Assembly (NCBI GenBank): GCA_022497155.1
Contig: MU385793.1
Location: 1 to 64,000, forward strand
Source of the DNA: Whalleya microplaca
Lineage: Eukaryota > Ascomycota > Sordariomycetes > Xylariales > Xylariaceae
Direction: 5' to 3'
DNA: 64,000 nucleotides
The notes under the pieces were generated by a model. It was not told where the DNA came from and did not search any database. It worked only from the letters and a program-made list of their open reading frames with translations. The first letter of the stretch is position 1. Every line of letters begins with the position of its first letter. Position numbers and translations under genes: made by a program. Of this stretch, positions 24,101 to 37,935 are shown piece by piece.

Positions 24101-26695
24101 ATTAATTCTTTTTGACTAATATATTTATTACTTAGAAAGTTTTTTTAAAAGTTATAAAATATTTTAAATTTTTATAATTAAATAAAATCGTAAATATTAA
24201 AATTACATTTTATATTTTATATTTATAAATAATTTATAATTATTAGTAACTTTTTATTATAAATTTTATAATTAATTTTTGCCGGAATTAAACGCTTAAA
24301 ATAATAAACTATAAATAATAAAATCTTTTAATTATTACGTTATAATAGGTATTTTTTATAAGCTTATTCCGAATAGTTTATTTCGATTACTATCTCCCGT
24401 TCGGGGTTTTATTATATTAAGGCCGGTTTTTTTTAAAAATGTTCGTTTAAAATTTTCAAATGTTAGATTTTCCGAAACTCTTTATTAAAACGGTACCTTT
24501 TTTTTTAAAAATGCCAATAAAAAAAATTATATAGTTTTTAATAAAAATTTAATAAAAATTTGTAAATTTTAAAAAATTATAATTTTTTTTAAATATTTTA
24601 AAAACTTTTTATTTTTTAATTTTTTTAATTTTAGCCGGATTTATATAAACCTTTTTTTTATTTCAATAATAAATCTTAAATATTTTATAATAATTATTAT
24701 AAACTTATATTTATTTATATTTAAATTTAAGCCTGCTATTTTTAAATATTTAAATATTTTTTTATTTTATTAATATAATTTTTTTTATTCCGAAAAAATA
24801 AATTAATATATTATTTATATATATTAAATAAAAAATATTTAGGTATTTTTTTAATATATTATTTACGTAATATTAAAACGTTACCGAAGTATTTATTAGG
24901 CCGAAGGGGGTTATAAGTTATTTAAATAGTTTAAAACAGGTATAAAAAGCTGTTTTTTATTTATTTTTTTCCCTAATTTTAATTTTATAAAAAGCCGGCT
25001 TAATACTTACTTTAGAAAATTATTTTACTCTCGAAAAAATCTAAGCGTTTTTTATATAAGCGGAAGTAAGTACCGATTTTATTAAATAATATTATTTAAT
25101 ATTTTATAATTATAATAAAATCGAAATTTACCGTTCGGTTTCCGGATAAAAAATATAAGGGCTTTTATAAGCAAATTACTTATATAAATATACCTTTTTT
25201 TTAATAATTTAATTAATATTTTTTATAATACTAATAATTTCTCCCGGAATATATTATATAATAGCTTTTAAAAAGTAGGTAATTTTTTGCCCGCTTTATT
25301 ATAGTTTAAATTAATTTTATAACCGGCTTTTAGGCAATTTAGCGGAAGATTTTTGCTTTTTCTTTTCTTAAATAACTATTTTTAGCCCTTTAATTAAAAG
25401 GGGAGTTTTTTTCGAACATTTATTTTTTTAACCACTAAAGCTTTATTAATATTTATTAATATAATAATAAATATAACTATTCATTAAATTATTATTTGTT
25501 TTTTAGCTTTTTTTATTTCCGAGTTTTTTTTATTTTTCTTACAAAATATATTATATTAATATAAAGTATTTTTTAAGTTTCGCGGACTTTTAAAATCTTT
25601 AAAAAGTGTTTTTTTATACTTTTAAGTTTCCGGCAATTTTTATATATAACATATATTTATACGTTATATATATTACCCGGTCATATTTTATTTAAAGCTT
25701 TTTTAATATTATAAAATAATTTAACCTTAATATAATATATATATATATATATCTTTAACTTATATTTCTTAAAATTAGCTTTTATATAAGTTATTTCGTA
25801 AATTATACCCGAAATATTTAATTTCTCCCTATAAATAGTTTTTTCTACTATTTTTTCCCGGATAAATATATATAATAATTTTAAACGTTTTATTATAATT
25901 TCGTTAATAATAATATAACGTTTATATTTTAAAGTTATAAAAGTTTTTATATATAATTATTAATTTAAATATATATTAGTTATAAAAGATTTTTTATTTA
26001 TAAACTACTTAATTATGTTAATTTTTTTTACTGTTATATTAAATTGTTAAGCGCGACTTTATTGAAAAGCTATTTGTTTTTTTGCTTTTTAGTATTTTTT
26101 CGGCTTTATTTTTTTTAAATTTATAGCTTATTATTACGTTAATTTTAATATAAATAAGTAATTTTATAAAACGATAGGTATATTTTTTTAAATAAATAGC
26201 TTTTTTTTATATTATAAATATTTTCCGCGTTTTATTTAAACGTTTTATTTTTTATTTATTACTTATTTAGCCCGCTAGTTTTTTACTAATATAACTATAC
26301 CGGTTATTAATATATTACTTTTATAATTAGTTTTAAGGCGAATAAAAATAAAGAGTAATAAACCCGGAAGGAGTTATTTATTTAACCCGGTCTTACTTTT
26401 TAAGCTATTTTTGCTATAATAAAATAGCGACTTTTTAAATCGGGCTATAATATTTATTATTTAGTAAATTTAGTTTTAATAAATATTCGGTAACCTTATT
26501 AAAACTAGTATATTTTTAAGTTTATTATTAATTATTTTTTTAATAAATATAAATTTTATTTTATTATTTTATATATTACCTTTTATTTTTATTAATAAAC
26601 GTTTAAAATTAATATAAAAAATATAAAAGTTTAATTAATAGACTGGCGGTATTTATATAATTTACCTCCTATTTTAATAGCTTTATTATGGTTTT
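21141..26695 (-). mobile_element. Ty3/gypsy retrotransposon relic C, heavily RIP-mutated
   Basis: Read on the minus strand, an RT core is visible at about 24,780-25,060: TAFYTCF, FGPINTS, then YINNILIYF (24,810-24,821; YxDD with both Asp lost). Downstream (about 24,050-24,350) is an RNase H tail, with PAKINYKIYNKKLL and FNFRLEFYNKRLNTRPD; the NTRPD ending differs from the other two elements, so this is another lineage. Integrase should lie at about 22-23.8 kb but is too decayed to read with confidence. No LTRs were found, so the limits are those of the unexplained block. Part of it may be other DNA. Confidence 0.72.
24050..25060 (-). pseudogene. RT-RNase H pseudogene of relic C
   Basis: The minus-strand frame shifts among several readings but keeps the RT palm motif order and the RNase H C-terminal phrase RLNTRPD. 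The active-site Asp pair is Asn-Asn. Stops are frequent. It is the only part of relic C that can be named with confidence. Confidence 0.75.
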
Positions 26696-26903
26696 TGTCA
26701 CGTGTTACAAGGGTCAAGGTGGCTTGGCGACCTAATTCCTATATATTTTGTAGAATTTTAAAATGGAGGAGAAAAGAAGGAATTTAAGCTAAAAGGTCGG
26801 CCGAGAAATTTACCATACATGTCAGGTGTGAGGCTTAAGCTGTGATTACGTAATGCGCACAGACCACACCTTAAATCCCGTATCTGATCCCTGTGCCATA
26901 ACA
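26696..26903 (-). mobile_element. Solo LTR, 208 bp, TSD GTTTT
   Basis: Plus strand TGTCACGTGTTACAAGG to ...TGTGCCATAACA. The flanks are GTTTT (26,691-26,695) and GTTTT (26,904-26,908). Of the solo copies it retains the most C/G at RIP-sensitive sites (CACACC, TGTGCC), so it is the least mutated copy of the family here. Confidence 0.93.
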
Positions 26904-27632
26904 GTTTTTATATATATTTAATAAGTATTAAAAAAAATGTTAGGTTATATATTTTATTAGGTTTTTTATAATATAATATAACTTTATTATATATTATATA
27001 TTATTTTTAAGCCGCTTATAAATATTATATTATTTATTTTAGGTTTTTTTTATAAATTCCGTATTTTTTTAAGCTTATGTTTTATTAATATTTTTTATAC
27101 GGGATAGCGGCTACGTTTGCCCCCGAACTTTTCAGGCTATAATAATAGCTTATATTTAAGTATTAGGGCTACAGTAATTACTAAAGCGGGTATTAAAAAT
27201 GTTTAAAGGTTTTTTAGCTAAAGGTTTATACCTATTTAAATTAACTGTCTTTACGGTTTTTAAAGATTCCGAGTGTTTTATGCGGGAGCATTTTTTATTA
27301 TATTTAAATTTTATATAATTAATAAGTCGAGGTTTTTTTATAGCTGTTTTTTAAAACCGTTTAACGTTATAATAATTTATTTTATTATTTTTTTAGTTTT
27401 TGTTTATAAGCCGCTCGTTTTAATCGTTATTTCTTTTAATTATTTTTAATACCGTTTTTAATACTATATATATTTCTTTAAAGCGGGTGTAAATCTAGCG
27501 GACCTAAATATTTAATATTTCCGCGTATCTCGCTAACGGTATTTCCGGATTATTAGGGGGCTGTTTTAAAACTTTTTTTAATATTTTAATCTATTTTAAT
27601 ATAACTCGGGAATTAATAAGTTAAAAATACAT
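26904..27632. other. AT-rich, RIP-type DNA, unidentified
   Basis: No frame or domain recognised. A slightly less AT-rich patch lies near 27,100-27,200 (CTACGTTTGCCCCCGAAC). Confidence 0.5.
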
Positions 27633-27816
27633 AAAAGGCCGTTACGCTAAGATATAATTTTATAATATTAACTAAGTGTTTATTTTTTAACTAAAAAAAA
27701 GAAAATTAAAACGGTATATCGGTATAGCTCGAGAGCATTTATACTAGCTCTCGAGAGCTGTGCTACTATATCGACTTATAATCGCCGATATTCCTTACTA
27801 CGGCATAGCCCATTAT
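27633..27816 (+). repeat. Repeat R, copy 3, uninterrupted, ~184 bp
   Basis: It runs from AAAAGGCCGTTACGCTAAG to CGGCATAGCCCATTAT. It contains the hairpin CTCGAGAGC (27,728-27,736) / GCTCTCGAG (27,747-27,755) with a 10-bp loop. It serves as the pre-insertion reference for copies 1 and 2. No coding potential. It may be a solo LTR of a second family or a MITE. Confidence 0.82.
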
Positions 27817-28331
27817 ATTAATATTAAAAATAAAAAATAAATAAAATTAAATTAAATAAAAAACTCGCGTTATATAAACACTTATTAATTATTTAATAAT
27901 TCGATATAAAAACTTACTTAAATAAAGTAAAATTTATAATAATTTAACCTTTTCGGCTATTATAATAAAAACGTTAATAATATTTGATTAATTAATTATC
28001 GGGGATAAAAAATTAGCTAAATGCGCCGAAATAATAAACTAGTTTCCTTAAATTACGTTAATTATTATATTAAAGATAAAAATAATATTCGATTAACGTT
28101 ATCGGAAATAAAACGCATATAAAAAGGTTAATATAATTTAAAATATTATAATAACTTCGCCGCGTTATTTATTATACCGGGAACGGAAATAATATTTAAT
28201 TAATTTATTATCGGGAATGAAAATAATTAAAAGTAATAATAAAATAAATTAAAATTCTTTAATATTATATTAGCGATAATCGGATATTATTAAAGGTAAA
28301 AAATAAAAACCGATTTTTACGGCGTAATAAT
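27817..28331. other. AT-rich, RIP-type DNA, unidentified
   Basis: No gene seen. Composition is that of mutated repeat DNA. Confidence 0.5.
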
Positions 28332-28776
28332 TATCACGTATTATAAGGATTAAAGTGACTTAGCGACTTAATTCCTGTGTATTTTATATAATATTAAAAT
28401 AAAGGAAAAAGGAAAAAATTTAAACTAAAAAGTCGGCCGAGAAATTTATTATATATATTAAGTGTAAAGCTTAAGCTATAATTACATAAAGCGACTCACG
28501 CTTAAATTATTATAGCTAAAGGCAAGGCTTTAATATAAGTACTAATTATATATTTATAAATAAATAAAAAGGAAAGCTATTTCGGACTATGGGAATTGCT
28601 TAAAAAACTTAAGCCGAGTGCCCCGCCGGGCGGTGACCATTTTGCCGTGCCGTTACTAATTAACATATAAGAGTACGTAGCAATAAATAGTCCGTGCATC
28701 ACACAGGTATATACCTCCCGTAACTAGGCGCACGGACCACATCTTAAATCTTACACTTATTTTTTATGTTATAATA
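28332..28776 (-). mobile_element. Solo LTR interrupted by a ~238-bp insertion, TSD ATAAT
   Basis: The plus strand begins TATCACGTATTATAAGG (RIP form of TGTCACGTG...) and ends ATGTTATAATA. The flanks are ATAAT (28,327-28,331) and ATAAT (28,777-28,781). The LTR parts, 28,332-28,489 and 28,728-28,776, sum to 207 bp, the family length. It is the most strongly mutated solo copy. Confidence 0.88.
28490..28727. mobile_element. ~238-bp insertion of unknown family within a solo LTR
   Basis: This segment is absent from the other LTR copies. It lies after ATTACATAA (family ATTACGTAA) and before GCGCACGGACC (family GCGCACAGACC). It includes CCCCGCCGGGCGGTGACC and CATCACACAGG, so CpA and TpG steps survive, unlike the mutated LTR around it. 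GCG occurs on both sides, a possible 3-bp duplication. No terminal inverted repeat was seen. A similar segment may lie at about 6283-6500. Confidence 0.65.
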
Positions 28777-29750
28777 ATAATTAAAGCTATAAATCGGCTT
28801 TAATAAATTAATAAAAGCTTTAAAAAAACCCGTAAATTAAATTTAATAATAATAAAAAATGTAATAATAAATTATAAAGTGACATTTAAAATGTGTATTA
28901 TTAATAATTTATTTAAAATTAATAGTTTTAAAAATAATTATTTAAAAACGGAGGATTTATTAAAATAAGTTAAAACGTTTTTAATAATAAAATAAAACAA
29001 GTATTATTATTTAAAAAAGTATTATAAAGTAGTTATAAAAATAATAATAATTAAATATAAATAATATATTAATTTATAAAGTATAAATATAAGTGTATTA
29101 ATTTTAACCTTTTTATATATAAAAAAGCTTCGCTTTTTTTATATAAATAAAAAGTAAAAAAAGACTTTTAATCCTCCTTTAATACTTTTTTAATAAAGCT
29201 TATAATATAAGCTTTATATTTAATAATAATAATATATATTATAAAAAAATAAAGATTTAATATTAAAATTATAATAAAACTATAATTTTAAATGTTTAAA
29301 TTTTTTTATTATTTATTTATTATTTATTTTATTTAATTTAAGCTAATTTAAAAGGCTTTTTTAAAGCTTTATATTATAAGTTATAAAGAAATTTAAAACT
29401 TAAAATAAAATACGCCGTAATTATAATTATTTTATTATAAAAGGCTTATTTAATAAATAAAAGCCATTAAAAGCTATTAAAAGCCACTAATATTTAATTT
29501 AAAAATAAATTTCCATTACTTTATTAAATAAATAATAAAAGATTTTATTATATACCTTTATATATTATTAAATTAAGCTATTATTAAAAAAAACTATTTT
29601 TATAATAATTAATTTTATAACGATTTTTATTAATTTATTAATTAATTTTAAAAATATAATATTATTTCATTATAAATAACGTGGCATTATAAATAAAGTG
29701 ACCTATAATTAAGTCGTTTACTCCCTCCCTTTAACCCGGGTAAAAAACAC
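28777..29750. other. AT-rich, RIP-type DNA up to the compartment border
   Basis: No gene seen. Around 29,450-29,500 the phrase AAAAGCCATT/AAAAGCCACT repeats. Composition changes abruptly at about 29,700-29,760 (CTCCCTCCCTTTAACCCGGG), the border with the gene-bearing part. Confidence 0.6.
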
Positions 29751-29982
29751 GGCCTTATTTTAGGTTCGACCGCTTAATAGCAGGCCCTATATGTGCATAC
29801 CTCCCCCTTAGACATATCATACCTACTCGATGTAAGAACCAAGGTTTTGTGCTAATGGGGGATGAAATGGGGGATGATGCTAGAAAAGTGGGACAGGATC
29901 TGTGAGCAACGCCTTTTCACTGCAACTTGTCCATATCTACCTCTTACGCAGGTTGCAAGTACGGCGACTTCACGATCATTGA

Positions 29983-32889
<2,907 letters not shown>

Positions 32890-33995
32890 GCGTACTATGC
32901 GTGTTGCCCATACCTTACAGCTGTGCTCATTTCTGTGGCTTTTGCAAGAGAGGCAGACGATGACCGCAGACAATATGTAGACAGTCAATACCAATATAAT
33001 GAATCAGACGTGTTCGTGCCATTGCAAACATTCCAACCAGCTCCAATTGAACAAGCTGAACAAGCGTGTAGAGGCAAGAAAAAAAAAGGAGAAAAAAAAG
33101 GAACCGACATTTTGAGATAGTTTATGAGTTTGTCTGACGAAACCTAGCACGTTTGTCTTTTGATCCTCCAGACAGACAACCCTAAGCCTAGCCATGGTAT
33201 ATATGATAAGACTATGTCCTGTCCCGTTCTTCTTTATCGGAATCACAGTAAATGCCTCTCCGGATACTGGTCACACTAGAACTGAGCTGCGATGTTTTTG
33301 CTGCAGGCCTCCTTTTATCTACATGTACGCGCCTGCTTACTCGCATTCTTTCTACGGTAATTTGGTGGTGAACAACCTAAATGGCAGTGAGGGATGTCAG
33401 GTAAATGTGAAGCAGCGATCAAAGTAAACATTAAAAACCAAACTCAGTATAGGCAGTGTGATAGTGTAATATTCTACCTTATTCATCAATTACAAATAGA
33501 CATGATGATGTATGAATTCATTCTACCTAGGTAGCTAGGCAAACTTGACAGATGGAGATACATGTATCAGTTGACAGACCTACCTGATACATGTACAAGC
33601 ATTGATGTGGTACATAGGTACTTTGTACCTAGATTTGAGGTGCGTACCCTAGGTGAGGAACAGATTACTAAAGTACCCACTACATGCATTCATGTATGTA
33701 TGTAGGTAGGTATCAATGTACCTTGCAATTCCAGGTACTTTCTATAGCTCATCGACTATCTGTCCAATCATAGCTGACTTTGTGCCCCCACTCTTTCCTT
33801 TTAACCCCTCCAGCTGACCTAAGGTAGGGCTTGTGCCAGCCCACAATCAATTTTCTCCTCAAGATATCGAGTGTGCTTGATTTTTTTCCCTCTCGATTGC
33901 AAGCGCCTCCCGACTTGCGAGGCTTACAACATCTCCCGCAACGTCCCTGCACCAAATTGACCGCCAGACCCTCTTTACCTGAGAATTGATCAGAA
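32890..33995. other. Intergenic, SEC23 to RPL12
   Basis: No gene seen. It holds the SEC23 3' UTR, including an A/G-rich run at 33,075-33,105. From about 33,440 to 33,740 there is a patch of short palindromes and near-repeats (TACCTAGGTAG, TACATGTA, GTATGTATGTAGGTAGGTA). A pyrimidine-rich stretch just before 33,900 suits the start region of a ribosomal protein gene. Confidence 0.6.
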
Positions 33996-34836
33996 ATGCG
34001 TATGTTTGACACCTAGTCTTCCTCTCTTCGCCTGGACTGACCCTGGACTGACCCGGCTGCGAAACTATACAGCTCCCAAGTTCGATCCCAACGAGGTCAA
34101 GGTGATGTACGCGAACCAACCCACCCCTCCACCCTCCCCCGGAAGCGCACACCTTACGCACTGCTGAACGGTGAAGAGTGAAGAGTGAAGAGTGAAGAGA
34201 GAAGAGAGAAGAGAGAGTAGAGAGGCTGATTCCCGAGTTCCGCAGTCACCTTCGTGCCACTGGAGGAGAGGTCGGTGCCTCGTCCGCGCTCGCCCCCAAG
34301 ATTGGTCCGCTTGGCTTGTCACCGAAGAAGGTCGGAGAGGATATTGCGAAGGCAACCGGAGACTGGGTAGGCATCTTTGTATACTTACCAACCAGCCCAG
34401 ATGGCCTGCTGACGACCTTTGCCATTCACAGAAAGGCCTCCGAGTCACCGTCAAGCTCACCATCCAGAACCGTCAAGCCGCTGTCTCTGTCGTCCCTACC
34501 GCCTCTACTCTTGTCATCAAGGCATTGAAGGAGCCCCCGCGAGACAGGAAGAAGGAGAAGAACATCAAGCACACGAAGAGTGTACCGCTGGATGAGATCA
34601 TCGAGATCGCGCGGACAATGCGATTCAAGTCCTTCGCCAAAGACTTGAAGGGGACCGTGAAGGAGATCCTAGGAACGGCAAACAGTGTGGGCTGTCAGGT
34701 TGATGGAAGAAGTCCAAGAGCTATCACCGCCGACATTGATAGCGGCGAGATCGACAGTAAGTCTTGACTGACTGAAGTCGTCCGTGCTACCTTAGTTCTG
34801 GAGGCTAACTTATTCAATGCAGTTCCTGACGAGTAA
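33996..34836 (+). CDS. RPL12: 60S ribosomal protein L12 (uL11)
   Basis: Cytosolic uL11, which binds 25S rRNA at the base of the P-stalk in the GTPase centre. Five exons: 33996-33999, 34073-34106, 34246-34366, 34432-34756, 34823-34836, giving 165 aa, the usual length. Exon 1 codes only ATG plus one base, and splicing gives [20 protein letters not shown], the family N-terminus. The middle has [18 protein letters not shown] (proline/glycine-rich rRNA-binding head) and the C-terminal domain ends SGEIDIPDE. The donor within GTGAT/GTACGC of exon 2 was chosen because only it gives VIHLRATGG in frame. Intron 2 (139 bp) carries a purine-rich tandem repeat. Introns clustered at the 5' end are common in fungal ribosomal protein genes. 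Confidence 0.96.
34171..34225. repeat. Purine-rich GTGAAGA/GAAGAGA tandem repeat in RPL12 intron 2
   Basis: Three GTGAAGA units followed by GAAGAGAGAAGAGAGA lie between the donor and acceptor of intron 2. On the transcript this is an uninterrupted purine tract. Confidence 0.85.
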
Positions 34837-36304
34837 ATGGGACTGGGCACGCCAACAAGGTTCTTTTTCTCTGCATCTTTTAACGGGAGTCCAGGAATGG
34901 CTTTGCATTAGGCTTCGCCAACACCATCTGAATTGATACGTGAACCAAGCCGATCTAGAATCGATGACATAACCGAGTGACATGAACAACACCTCCGCCC
35001 TGCCAGATCCCTTGCCTACACTCTGAGATACACCTAGCTCTCCATGGTCTATTTCTATTTTTGTGCTAAGGAAGATTGAAGAAAGGCCAACTACTCACCG
35101 CAGCCTCCTTGCTGACAAGCGTGGAGGCCGAGGTCCATCTTTTATGGTCGACATCTAAAGAAAGAAGAAAAGAAACGGAAAAAAAGAGAAAGAAAAAAAA
35201 AAAACCAGGTCGGCTGCGGATGATGAGGGACGCGAATCTGTACCAGGCAATACTGTAGAGGATTAGGCAACTTCGGCATGACGAGGGCCACGCCACTTCA
35301 GTGCTAGGAGCTTTCCTAGCTAGGATCTTGAAAAGTTGGTATCGAGCAGGTCGAGATATTGAGCCTGCCATCCTGCCACTGCGAAGGAGACGGGCGCTCT
35401 CACCTCAGCCAAATCACATAAGTGTGTGTGTATGTGTGGCTTAGGTGGTCTGCGCGAGGCAAGTATTTACAAATGTACTGGGGGTCCAATATCGTTATGG
35501 GCAAATCTTATGGGCAAATCCCCAGGAATTCCTACAGATGATTGCCACATTCCTGGGCCACGGTATGGGCCGGCTATTGCTCATGTTGTATTTTCTGATT
35601 CTCTCGAATTTCCCCTCCCATGCAAGCTCGGCGTCTTACATCCATCCGTGACCAATTACTATGCAGATGAGCACCCCACAGCTCGGGTTTGAAGCCAAAG
35701 GGTAAGTAAGTTGTGGATTTTACATACCTATGCAGTTGCACGCATGATACAGGACAGCAGGTGGCATATTCGTTGGCTGCGGGAAGCGGCATGGCAGATG
35801 AATGAGATCTAGTAACGTTGGGCCGTTTGCAGTTATGACAAAGAGAAGATAACAGAAATGAAAAGGCATTGAACTGTGAATGACAACCTTGGAATGTGTT
35901 GGGGACCTCATCTTTGTGTAGTCTTGTATGCACCTACGCAGTACACATACAGGGAATAGTACTACCTAATGGGTACATACTGTTAGGTTCGGTGGAATTT
36001 TGGGGAGGGGGCGAAGGGGTATGTACATACATCCATGGATGTATGTACGTACCTATATTAGCATACCTAAGGTATGTCATGCTCATGCATACACATAACA
36101 GTATATGCGTATTGTCCAGACATGTATGGATTGTATGTATGCACTTTTGGGTAGGATCGTGAAGCACTGGAGGGTGACGCAAGTCAGCCATGAACGTTCT
36201 ACCTAAGTTGTGTATTCATCGTAACCTGTCTGCCACTTCTGCTTACAGGTTTCCTCTTATTAACAGAACTGAAGTTTGGAGGAGAATACCGAAGCAACCT
36301 CCTA

Positions 36305-36360
36305 ACTGACTGACTGACTAGAGAACTGACTGACTAGAGAACTGACTGACTAGAGAACTG
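36305..36360. repeat. Three 16-bp tandem units ACTGACTGACTAGAGA
   Basis: Perfect units at 36,309-36,324, 36,325-36,340 and 36,341-36,356 with partial units on both sides. Followed by TATATATATA and (TATG)n. Confidence 0.9.
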
Positions 36361-37160
36361 ATTATATATATATGTATGTATGTATGTATGCCCTATGAGG
36401 TCTCGCTGACACTTGCGTAAGCAGTCAGGCTACCTAGGCAGCTAGGATGAATACACCTGTTTTAAAGGGCACAACTGTGTGTATGTACGTACATGTAGGT
36501 CTACCTAGGTGCTGTTCTTCGATGGTACGTTGCCGTACGTGAAAAATTTTCTCTTCATACCTATAGGTTAGGTAAGCTACACGTAGACAACAACCTAGCT
36601 GCCTACCTAAGGTAGCTGGATAGATATCTTACATATCCTCGTATGTATCCTCATAAGGATAGGTATGGAGGTTAGTTGGACAGGTACATCAAGGCTGGTA
36701 TTCGGTATATACATGTATGCAGCATGCCTACATGGATGTAACTACTTAAGTATATATGTACCTACTTATAGGTAAAGCTACCTTAGTAAGTAGGTACGTA
36801 CATACATACCCAACATGAATACATAAATGTATGCAGGTAGCTGCACAAGTAGGTACTCCAGTCCGTAGCGAGTGCATCTATTTACATAATTATGCACTTA
36901 CCTCAGTAAGGCAAGATATGTACCCAAGGACATGTAGCCGCCAGCCGAATGTGACAGACCGCCTAAGAATACCTAAAATGCTAGACTTCCCCACGCAGGA
37001 CCAGCGTCTTTTGAACTCTGCCTACCGAAAAGGACTGACTAATAACTAAACTTTACATATTACATACATACACACACAGGCTAGCCCGCCCGCGCCATCG
37101 ACGACCGCTTCACTTGCCAAATCAAGCATACACTTTATAGTAGGAACGACAGCGCCAAAT

Positions 37161-37227
37161 CCCGTCGTACCCGTCGTACCCGTCGCCGCCGTCGTCACCG
37201 TCGCCGCCGCCGTCGCCGCCCGCCGCT
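37161..37227. repeat. CGTCGTACC / CGTCGCCGC repeat
   Basis: Degenerate trinucleotide-based repeat about 0.5 kb upstream of the OGT-like start codon, then C-runs to about 37,260. Probably promoter or 5' leader sequence. Confidence 0.75.
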
Positions 37228-37698
37228 GGAGGCTCGAGAAAGCCCCCCCCCCCCTCGACCCCGTTCCATCCATATTACCCTCCCTCCTTTCTCGGCCATC
37301 CCCAACTCCCTCCCCCGTGGCCTTCACTCGGTGTGAGGCGGTGCGGAGGGCGAGGGACGGCCGCTGTGGACATTGACTGCAGGGTCGGATTTGCAAATTT
37401 CTGTTGTTTTGTTATTCTTGTTTTTGATTCCGGGCGTTGTGATGCGATTTGGTCCGAGTCTTCGATGACCACCGTCGATTTGACAAACTGTCCTCGTTGT
37501 CCTCCGCGTCGTTCTCCGCGTCGCTCTCCTCGTCCTCGTCGCTCGTCTGGCTTACGACGCTGATCCCGGGCCGCCTGCTTCCAGATGTATACCAGCCAGT
37601 CCCTCGCAGCCGTGCTCTAACCAGCAGGCTATCATGAGACCGCCTACCAAGTTGGCCTTCGTACACGCTCCTTTTCGACACTTCTCTATCTTGGCCAG

Positions 37699-37902
37699 AT
37701 GTTGCCCTTAGTTCATATGCACCAGATGGTGCAGCCTACGCCTCGCCTCGACTCGCCTTCGTTCCACCACGACCGCCTTTCTTTTCGCCATCACAATCAC
37801 AATCCTGCACATGCGCATCATCAAGTGCATGCTCATGCCCATGGCCATGGCCATGGCCAAGCACACGGTCAGGCTCATGGGCAGGCTCCTCATGGGCAGG
37901 CT

Positions 37903-37935
<33 letters not shown>

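Larger units (their letters stand above)
34837..37698. other. Intergenic and 5' leader of the OGT-like gene
   Basis: No gene seen. An A/G-rich run lies at 35,156-35,205. From about 35,930 to 36,880 the DNA is crowded with TACCTA/TAGGTA, TACATGTA and TATGTATG motifs. A region of CGTCGTACC and CGTCGCCGC repeats (37,161-37,227) and C-runs lies in the likely promoter or leader of the next gene. Short open frames on both strands in 37.1-37.7 kb come from this biased sequence and show no known domain. Confidence 0.6.

Noticed and set aside
34171..34225. Possible CRISPR-like or satellite array
   Set aside because: Short microsatellite-type repeat without spacers, within an intron of a eukaryotic gene.
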